Shown: positions 6,106 to 10,439 of the stretch, one piece after another
How positions within the stretch are numbered: the stretch's first letter is position 1
Layout of the letters: each line of letters begins with the position of its first letter
NCBI GenBank assembly: GCA_937893155.1
Contig: CALBGU010000054.1
Span: 1 to 10,439, forward strand
Source of the DNA: an uncultured Treponema sp.
GTDB taxonomy: Bacteria; Spirochaetota; Spirochaetia; Treponematales; Treponemataceae
Length of the DNA stretch: 10,439 bases
Reading direction: 5' to 3'
Notes under the pieces: generated by a model
Seen by the model: the letters and a program-made list of their open reading frames with translations, nothing else
The model's database searches: none
Told to the model about the DNA's origin: nothing
Translations under genes and position numbers: made by a program

Positions 6106-7041
6106 ATGAAACTTATCGTAAAAGACGACATCGATATTGACATTGACGGCACGGTTTATCGTTATTTTATGACGAATAATTACACGGTGTTGGGCGAAAA
6201 GCTCAAAGAATACGACTGCCGAAACGTGTATATGAATGATTTGCACGAAAACAATGCGCTTTCTGTGCGGGTGCGCGAAAAAATGGAAGAGCTGGGCGCG
6301 TGCTATTCGCTGACGGTAAGCCACGGCGCGAAGGTGCTCAATTATTATGTGCAGGGCAAACCTCCGATGATTGCGCGTCTGGAGAATCTCAAGCCGACTA
6401 TGCCGAAGCGGGCGAAACATCTCACCGAAGAATATCGCAAAAAAATATGGACTGAAATCTCTAAAGCGTTTTCGTCGGTGTATGATAATCCCTCTTACGA
6501 TATGAATGTAATAAAAGATTGGGATTTGGCGTTTTTTTGTTCTCACCTCGTGCACGGAAAATCTGCGGAATATTATCTGTATTTGATAATGAACTGTTAT
6601 GGATTGAGCAATGTGCAAAAGAAAATATCATTTCAACAGTTTCTTGACGTGCTGATTTATCATCACGTTGCGCGCGGACAAAAAATTTCGGATATTTACA
6701 AAAATTCGGGTATGAATAAAGAAACGTTCAGCCGAATTCGCTCTGGAAAAATTGTGCGTCCCGAGTTTAAGTCGGTTTTGCAGCTCGTGCTGGGGCTAAA
6801 ATTGCCGTGGCTGTATGCGCTGATACTGATTGATACGGCGGGCTACACGAGCGAGATACGAACGAGCGTGGGCATTACCGTTTTTGAGAGCATTGTGCAC
6901 GGCAATTATAGCATTGACGACATCAACGAAAAATTGTGGAGCGAATGTAAAGAGACGATTGGTTTTACGGTGCGCGGCGAGGAAATGTCGGGGAAAAACA
7001 CGACAAAAACGGAGAAAAAAAGGGATAAAATACGGCTATGA
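6106..7041 (+). CDS. HTH-module protein of unknown function, first gene of a coupled pair
   Basis: This is a 311-residue, apparently cytoplasmic protein with no signal peptide or clear membrane helix. Residues 1-170 are not recognised. They open with a strand-rich acidic stretch (KDDIDIDIDGTVY) and include VRVREKMEELGACYSLTVSHG (52-72). Residues 175-286 align along their length with the C-terminus of the next protein. Matching blocks are FLDVL, KISDIYKNSGMNKETFSRIRSGK, LxLVLGLKLP, AGYTSE and a final SIDDINEKLW...IG. That module looks like a helix-turn-helix of XRE type with a trailing helical part. I recall the same C-terminal module from Firmicutes macro-domain proteins. The tail (about 295-311) is lysine-rich. 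The start has GGAGGA 5 bases upstream. The stop overlaps the next start as ATGA. A regulatory or stress/conflict role is only inferred from the pairing. Confidence 0.7.
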   Translation: MKLIVKDDIDIDIDGTVYRYFMTNNYTVLGEKLKEYDCRNVYMNDLHENNALSVRVREKMEELGACYSLTVSHGAKVLNYYVQGKPPMIARLENLKPTMPKRAKHLTEEYRKKIWTEISKAFSSVYDNPSYDMNVIKDWDLAFFCSHLVHGKSAEYYLYLIMNCYGLSNVQKKISFQQFLDVLIYHHVARGQKISDIYKNSGMNKETFSRIRSGKIVRPEFKSVLQLVLGLKLPWLYALILIDTAGYTSEIRTSVGITVFESIVHGNYSIDDINEKLWSECKETIGFTVRGEEMSGKNTTKTEKKRDKIRL

Positions 7042-8267
7042 GCAAAATTATACAGCACGATTTATTCAAAGTAAAAGCGGATTCGATTATGGTTTTGAAT
7101 GCTTTTCGTTCTGACATTCTGACGCTTTTAAAGTTTTATGGCAGCAAAATGCTTGAAGAACTGAAACTGCTTTATGAGAATAACAACGACAAAGACAATC
7201 TGCAAAATCTAAAGAACTTCATTTTTGAAGTGGATAACGTAAAGCAATGTATTAAGAACAGAATTGCAGAAGATGATAAAAGCGGGGCGCATAGCCGCGT
7301 GTTTCAAATAGTCGGCGAAGGGATATTCATCAATCTGATAAAGGCGGTTGGCGGGCTTGATGCGTTTTTGCAGTTGTATCAGAGTGCTGAATATGACGAC
7401 AGTTTTAAACTGCGCGTACTCAACACTGAAAAGATTGAAAATATCAATGCGCGATATGTTCTTCTGCCCGAGCTTGACTGCGATTATTCGGAAAAACTAT
7501 GGCAATTTTTCGATTCTGGAGATTACGAATACGAGGAGGGGCTTGATATTGATATTGAAAATTCGTTCATTAATATGTATCGGCGAGCGGTGGAATATGC
7601 AGACTTAAAAGGCTTTGCTTCTCTTGCAATTCCCGTTTATGAACCGTGTCTTTTGGGCGGAAGTTGGATTATGCCGTTTCAAGTGTGTCAGACGGCTGTT
7701 GACCAAGACAACGGTTTTTCAGAATCGAAAATGCAGGTGTATATTACGCTGTACGAAGAGATTTATACGCAGGCAACGGAAGTAAAATATGAACTATCGC
7801 GCTACATAAATGCCGAATACATCAAAGCAAACGAAGTGAACCAGACTTTTGCGACGGGCGAAAAATATGTTCCGATTTTGCTTCCTGCGATTGATAAAGA
7901 CGGCAAGCGGGCGAAAACATTCGTTGAAGTGTTGAACGATTATATTGAACGCTACACCGTGCAAAATCACAAAAAAGTCAGCGACATTTACAATAAAATC
8001 TCGCTTGACCGCCGCGCATTTTCGCTTTACAAAAGCGGCAAAGAAAAGCCGTCCAAGCGAAAAATAATCGAGCTTGCCATTGCGTTGAATCTGCCGCTCG
8101 CCGACGCAGAACGGTTTTTGCAATCCGCGGGCTATGTGTTTTTGGAAAGCGACACGGCGGAGCGGATTCTCAAGCAAAACATTGCATTTTCTTGCTATGA
8201 CATCGTAAAAATCAACGATGAACTGTACAGGGCAGGAATAGAAAAACTCATTGGCTGCACGGAATGA
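7038..8267 (+). CDS. Degenerate macro-domain-like protein fused to HTH module, second gene of the pair
   Basis: This is a 409-residue cytoplasmic protein. The N-terminal part reads like a worn macro (ADP-ribose-binding) domain. KIIQHDLFKVKADSIMVLNAF (3-23) resembles the opening xGDITKxxVDAIVNAAN. After an insertion of about 68 residues, VGEGIFINLIKAVGGLDAF (92-110) sits where GGGGVDGAIHRAAGPEL is expected. INARYVLLPEL (136-146) matches LPAKYVIHTVGP. FINMYRRAVEYADLKGFASLAIPV (177-200) matches LxxxYxxSLxxAxxxGxxSIAFPA, and MQVYITLYEEIYTQ follows the last strand. The NAAN asparagine and the glycine loop are lost, so ordinary ADP-ribose hydrolysis is doubtful. Residues 293-406 are the shared HTH-like module (KVSDIYNKISLDRRAFSLYKS, IELAIALNLP, AGYVF, KINDELY). 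The ATG overlaps the previous stop, and no separate promoter is seen. The macro call is fold-level inference. Confidence 0.7.
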   Translation: MSKIIQHDLFKVKADSIMVLNAFRSDILTLLKFYGSKMLEELKLLYENNNDKDNLQNLKNFIFEVDNVKQCIKNRIAEDDKSGAHSRVFQIVGEGIFINLIKAVGGLDAFLQLYQSAEYDDSFKLRVLNTEKIENINARYVLLPELDCDYSEKLWQFFDSGDYEYEEGLDIDIENSFINMYRRAVEYADLKGFASLAIPVYEPCLLGGSWIMPFQVCQTAVDQDNGFSESKMQVYITLYEEIYTQATEVKYELSRYINAEYIKANEVNQTFATGEKYVPILLPAIDKDGKRAKTFVEVLNDYIERYTVQNHKKVSDIYNKISLDRRAFSLYKSGKEKPSKRKIIELAIALNLPLADAERFLQSAGYVFLESDTAERILKQNIAFSCYDIVKINDELYRAGIEKLIGCTE

Positions 8268-8274
8268 CGAAAGA

Positions 8275-8301
8275 GAAAAAATTCCGAATCACGTTCGGAA
8301 T
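8275..8301 (-). terminator. Rho-independent terminator of the XRE gene
   Basis: A perfect 8-bp hairpin ATTCCGAA (8281-8288) / TTCGGAAT (8294-8301) has loop TCACG. On the minus strand it is followed by six T residues (8280-8275). It fits the end of the minus-strand XRE gene 24 bases away. On the plus strand no T-run follows, so it is a weak terminator for the macro-like gene ending at 8267. The arm also contains the GGAATGAC motif seen elsewhere in the window. Confidence 0.75.
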
Positions 8302-8324
8302 GACGCACAAAACGGAAGGAGAAA

Positions 8325-8642
8325 TTATGATTTATTTTGTTTTTCGAGCGTGCGGAGGACGGTCAAAACGAGTTCTTTTTGATTCAGCGAAAGCGAATGA
8401 TACGACTTCAACAGCTCTGTGTCTTTTGAAATCACGGCGTTTTTTTTGCCCGTCAAAAGATATTCAACCGACACATTGAGTGCTTTGGCGATTTTGTATG
8501 CGTTCGTTACGCTCGGTTCTTGCGGATTGGTCATAAGATAGTGGTCGATTGTGCGCTTGCACACGCCTGAACGTTCGGCAAGTTCCCGCGTGGTAAATCC
8601 TTGATAGCGCATTTCGTCTTTCAAGAAAGAAGCAAAACTCAT
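8325..8642 (-). CDS. XRE-family helix-turn-helix transcriptional regulator
   Basis: This is a 105-residue DNA-binding protein. Residues 3-65 form a classic Cro/C1-type HTH domain: FASFLKDEMRYQGFTTRELA as helices 1-2, SGVCKRTIDHYL as the recognition helix, then PSVTNAYKIAKALNVSVEYLLTG. The last stretch is a hallmark ending of this family. Residues 70-105 are a short helical tail with no recognised ligand or protease domain. It is likely a dimeric repressor. The start at 8642 keeps helix 1 intact, but only a weak ACGGA lies right against the ATG. A -10-like TATCAT at 8654-8649 would place transcription start close to the ATG, so a leaderless message is possible. It diverges from the barrel gene at 8794, and several related short motifs lie between them. 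It converges on the macro-like gene. Confidence 0.9.
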   Translation of the reverse strand: MSFASFLKDEMRYQGFTTRELAERSGVCKRTIDHYLMTNPQEPSVTNAYKIAKALNVSVEYLLTGKKNAVISKDTELLKSYHSLSLNQKELVLTVLRTLEKQNKS

Positions 8643-8644
8643 AT

Positions 8645-8762
8645 CCGTATGATACCGTTTTTAGCGTGAATAAAGCGGATATTGACAGTAAAACGGGTAT
8701 TGCATTATAGTGAATTACGCTTATAGCGGTATGTTATAAAAAAATAAAAGCGTATGCTTTTA
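8645..8762. promoter_or_regulatory. Shared regulatory region between the XRE gene and the barrel gene
   Basis: A clear plus-strand promoter is present: TTGACA (8682-8687) and TATAGT (8706-8711), 18 bp apart, with a start near 8718 and a leader of about 76 nt. Around it are repeated half-site-like words related to GCGGTATG: CCGTATG (8645-8651), ATACCG (8652-8657, inverted), GCGGATAT (8675-8682), ACGGGTAT (8693-8700), GCGGTATG (8726-8733) and GCGTATG (8750-8756). Near the start site is CGCT-TAT-AGCG (8718-8728). An 18-bp hairpin TAAAAGC-GTAT-GCTTTTA (8745-8762) lies in the leader. The adjacent XRE protein is the obvious candidate binder, but this is inferred. Confidence 0.55.
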
Positions 8763-8793
8763 GAAAATATCTTCAAAAATCGGAGGAAAGATT

Positions 8794-9462
8794 ATGAAGA
8801 AGTTATTTGGTTTTGCCTTAGCGGCAATGGTATCAGTGGCAAGCATTTTTGCAGGTGCGTTGGACGATATGGGCATTTACGGAAAGCTCAATGCAGGTTG
8901 GACGACTGGTTCTGTGCGCTATGACGTAGACGGTTTTTCTGGTGCAGAAGGTTTTTCTGGGTTTGAACTCTATCCTGCGCTCGGACTTGAGCCAGCAGCA
9001 ACAAAATTCGAGGACAAGCCGTTTGACCTTACTTTTGAAGCAGCCGTCGATATGATTTTCGGAAAGGTTGACCTTTACGACAGCGCAAAAGTTACGGCAA
9101 TTACGCCTGCTGTTACTGCATTTTTCAACTGGCATTTTGAAGACAGCGATTCTGCGTTCTTGCAGAAATTCGTGCCATACGGTGGCGTTGGACTCGCAGT
9201 CCCGATTCAGATGGTGAAGTTTTCTTACAAAGCGCTAGATGCCGAAGCAACGCAAGCAGCAATAATGAAGGGTGATTTCTCTGCGCGGATATACAAAGAC
9301 GAGGATTACAATTCTACTGTCGTTGGCTTTGACCTTACGTTCCTCGTTGGTGCGCGCTATGCTCTCACGGACAAAATCGAAGTAAACGCGGAAACGGGCT
9401 ATAATTGCATTAGCATGAACAACTGGTTCTTGCGCGGCGGCGCGTTGTATCGCTTTAAGTAA
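8794..9462 (+). CDS. Small outer-membrane beta-barrel protein
   Basis: This is a 222-residue protein. Residues 1-20 or so (MKKLFGFALAAMVSVASIFA) are a signal peptide. The remainder alternates hydrophobic and polar residues in short strands: GIYGKLNAGWTT, FDLTFEAAVDMIFG, TPAVTAFFNWHF, KFVPYGGVGLAVPI, VVGFDLTFLVGARYAL, KIEVNAETGYNCI and WFLRGGALYRFK. The pattern fits a barrel of about eight strands with an aromatic-containing final strand, so the outer membrane is the likely location. Treponemes carry many such small secreted barrels of unknown role. GGAGG (8782-8786) 7 bases upstream supports the start. It has its own strong promoter and is divergent from the XRE regulator, which may repress it. 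No enzymatic motif is seen. Fold is inferred from pattern. Confidence 0.8.
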   Translation: MKKLFGFALAAMVSVASIFAGALDDMGIYGKLNAGWTTGSVRYDVDGFSGAEGFSGFELYPALGLEPAATKFEDKPFDLTFEAAVDMIFGKVDLYDSAKVTAITPAVTAFFNWHFEDSDSAFLQKFVPYGGVGLAVPIQMVKFSYKALDAEATQAAIMKGDFSARIYKDEDYNSTVVGFDLTFLVGARYALTDKIEVNAETGYNCISMNNWFLRGGALYRFK

Positions 9463-9500
9463 TGCCGAAAGGTTACTGAGCGATTTTCACACGCATTTTC

Positions 9501-9555
9501 ACTCTCCCCGTTTTTGAACAGAGAATTTCCCTGTGCAGAAACGGGGTAAAAGAGT
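9501..9555. other. Long imperfect hairpin in the intergenic region
   Basis: CCCCGTTT (9506-9513) pairs perfectly with AAACGGGG (9539-9546). Outside it, ACTCT (9501-9505) pairs with AGAGT (9551-9555) across a 4-base bulge. Inside, ACAG (9517-9520, approximately) pairs with CTGT (9531-9534) and can extend to GAA/TTC. No T-run follows on either strand, so it is not a standard terminator. It may be the 3' structure of the barrel mRNA or a small structured RNA. The rest of 9463-9712 is A/G-rich and shows only the promoter listed separately. Confidence 0.55.
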
Positions 9556-9628
9556 TTAAAAAGGGGAAAGAACTATTTGAAAAGTGCGGAATTAAACTCG
9601 GCGAGCGAGGAAAAAAAGAGAAAAAAAT

Positions 9629-9678
9629 AAAAAAGTCACACGCGATGTTACCTTTTTCTCTCTAAACTGCGCTAAAGT
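9629..9678 (+). promoter_or_regulatory. Promoter with the same element as at 6036-6085
   Basis: AAAAAAGTCAC, then ACGC, then GATGTTACCTTT (9629-9655), is followed 20 bp after GTTACC by TAAAGT (9673-9678). It matches the block upstream of the HTH/macro-like pair at 22 of 27 positions with identical spacing to the -10-like box. The left half-site is GTCAC instead of GTAAC. Transcription would start near 9685, ahead of the broken secreted-protein gene. Confidence 0.5.
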
Positions 9679-9712
9679 GTACTCATAACGGCACGGAAAA
9701 AGGAGCAGTTTT

Positions 9713-10014
9713 ATGAAGAGATTTTTTACGTTAGTTTTGTTGTCGGTGATTTCATTAAGTGCAGGGTTTGCGATTTCGCTTAATCAGTTGCACATTGTTG
9801 CGGACGACGGAACATATCTTGGCTCGTTTGAGAACAGATATTCATCTAATTCTGTTTACAACGAATACGGCGATTATGGTTCAAAGTACAGTTCGAAGTC
9901 GATAATGACGGAAACTCATACGGCAGGCTGTCGATAAACCGCTATGCTTCGGGAGTTACAAAACAAAGTTATCAACTTGCGCTTGAACTTTTTGCTCTGC
10001 AAGAGTCGCTTTAA
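9713..10014 (+). pseudogene. Small secreted protein gene broken by a frameshift near 9900
   Basis: The frame opens at 9713 with an AAGGAG ribosome site a few bases upstream and a signal peptide (MKRFFTLVLLSVISLSAGFA). It continues into a repetitive Tyr/Ser/Asn/Gly region (ENRYSSNSVYNEYGDYGSKYSSKS). It then runs into MTETHTAGCR and stops at 9937. Moving to the -1 frame at 9901 gives DNDGNSYGRLSINRYASGV, then TKQSYQLALELFALQESL, ending at a stop at 10012-10014. That continuation has normal composition and suits a secreted protein of about 100 residues, so the gene is probably disrupted. The junction word GTCGATA could be a deletion join between two copies. A sequencing error of one base would also explain it. 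The function of the intact protein is unknown. The next gene follows after 37 bases without a terminator. Confidence 0.65.
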
Positions 10015-10051
10015 TTTTGAATTACTTTTTTTACAAACAGGAGCTTTTTGT

Positions 10052-10439
10052 ATGAAGAAGATTTTTATAGTTTCTTTATTGACATTGATTTTCTTTTCGT
10101 GTGGCACGACAAAAAACGTTGTTAATACAAGTGAAAAATCGCAAAGTCAAACATCACAACAAACATCAATGCCGTTCCCGAAAAATGATTCTGCTTATCA
10201 AGAAGCGTATTCTTGGCGTACAAACAGAATTGATAGCACAATGATTTCACTCAAAAACAGCAATGTCGATTCGCTTAGATATTCCGCCACAGAGCGATAT
10301 GTGTCTGAAATTGTCCGAAAAATCAAAGGAATCGCACGTAGCGATTTTGAAAAAGCAAAAATGGCACACGACATAATCGCGCTAACAATCAGCTATGACG
10401 CAAAAGGATATTGGAGCGGCTACACTCCAGAACAAGATT
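10052..10439 (+). CDS. Lipoprotein with transglutaminase-like domain (truncated by window end)
   Basis: 129 codons are visible and the frame is open at the right edge. The protein starts MKKIFIVSLLTLIFFSC with a lipobox ending at Cys17, so it is predicted to be a membrane-anchored lipoprotein. A Ser/Gln/Thr-rich linker follows (residues 18-40 or so), then a helical segment. Near the end comes a stretch reading EKAKMAHDIIALTISYDAKG and then YWSGYTPEQD. That resembles the start of transglutaminase-like (KY/protease-type) domains, where a conserved helix EKxxAIHDWI precedes YD...YxSG..PQ and a catalytic Cys lies further on, here outside the window. The start is supported by AGGAG (10039-10043) with 8-base spacing. 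It sits 37 bases after the broken gene, likely in the same transcript. The transglutaminase call is provisional because the catalytic triad is not visible. Confidence 0.7.
   Translation, partial: MKKIFIVSLLTLIFFSCGTTKNVVNTSEKSQSQTSQQTSMPFPKNDSAYQEAYSWRTNRIDSTMISLKNSNVDSLRYSATERYVSEIVRKIKGIARSDFEKAKMAHDIIALTISYDAKGYWSGYTPEQD

Noticed and set aside
5796..6140. Plus-strand frame of 114 codons between hexokinase and the HTH gene
   Set aside because: It spans a terminator and two direct repeats with an 83-bp period that breaks frame, and it overlaps the well-supported start at 6106.
8264..8479. Plus-strand frame of 71 codons overlapping the macro-like gene stop by ATGA
   Set aside because: It passes through a terminator hairpin and lies antisense to the clear XRE gene, and its product has no recognisable features.
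6106..8642. Toxin-antitoxin or phage module including the XRE gene
   Set aside because: The XRE gene is convergent, has its own terminator and is better linked to the barrel gene. No toxin fold, integrase or phage gene is visible.

Overview
The window looks like chromosomal DNA from a spirochaete of the genus Treponema, probably a gut or rumen species. This is inferred from a eukaryote-type hexokinase of the kind treponemes carry (T. pallidum TP0505), a seven-helix EAL protein of treponemal style, several small signal-peptide outer-membrane-like barrels, and A/T-rich intergenic DNA with moderate-GC genes. No rRNA, tRNA, CRISPR array, transposase or integrase was seen.

Layout. Bases 2-1129 (+) hold the end of a barrel-like envelope protein and a small lipoprotein, closed by a good terminator. 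A 16-bp perfect inverted repeat of REP type follows (1208-1263). A promoter (1312-1340) then drives a membrane-bound EAL c-di-GMP phosphodiesterase (1383-3296). Bases 3297-3860 are non-coding and are dominated by about nine contiguous units of a 41-bp tandem repeat (3393-3762). A minus-strand secreted YbjN-like protein (3861-4331) diverges from hexokinase (4486-5775). Bases 5776-6105 hold the hexokinase terminator, two diverged 70-bp direct repeats and a promoter.

The most unusual part is 6106-8267. Two genes overlap by ATGA and are probably translationally coupled. They encode different N-terminal regions joined to the same type of C-terminal helix-turn-helix-like module of about 112 residues. 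The second protein's N-terminal half reads as a highly degenerate macro (ADP-ribose-binding) domain. A convergent XRE repressor (8325-8642, -) has its own terminator. It shares a motif-dense intergenic region with a divergently transcribed outer-membrane barrel gene (8794-9462). A structured stretch (9501-9555) follows. Next come a small secreted-protein gene broken by a frameshift (9713-10014) and the start of a lipoprotein with a transglutaminase-like domain (10052 to the window end).

How the parts connect. The promoter of the HTH/macro-like pair (6036-6085) and the promoter of the broken secreted-protein gene (9629-9678) share a 27-bp block with 22 identical positions and the same 20-bp spacing to the -10 box. 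One factor may therefore control both loci. The rest of the window is housekeeping or envelope functions: sugar phosphorylation, c-di-GMP turnover, and envelope proteins of unknown role. All function calls rest on motif recognition by eye; no database search was run.
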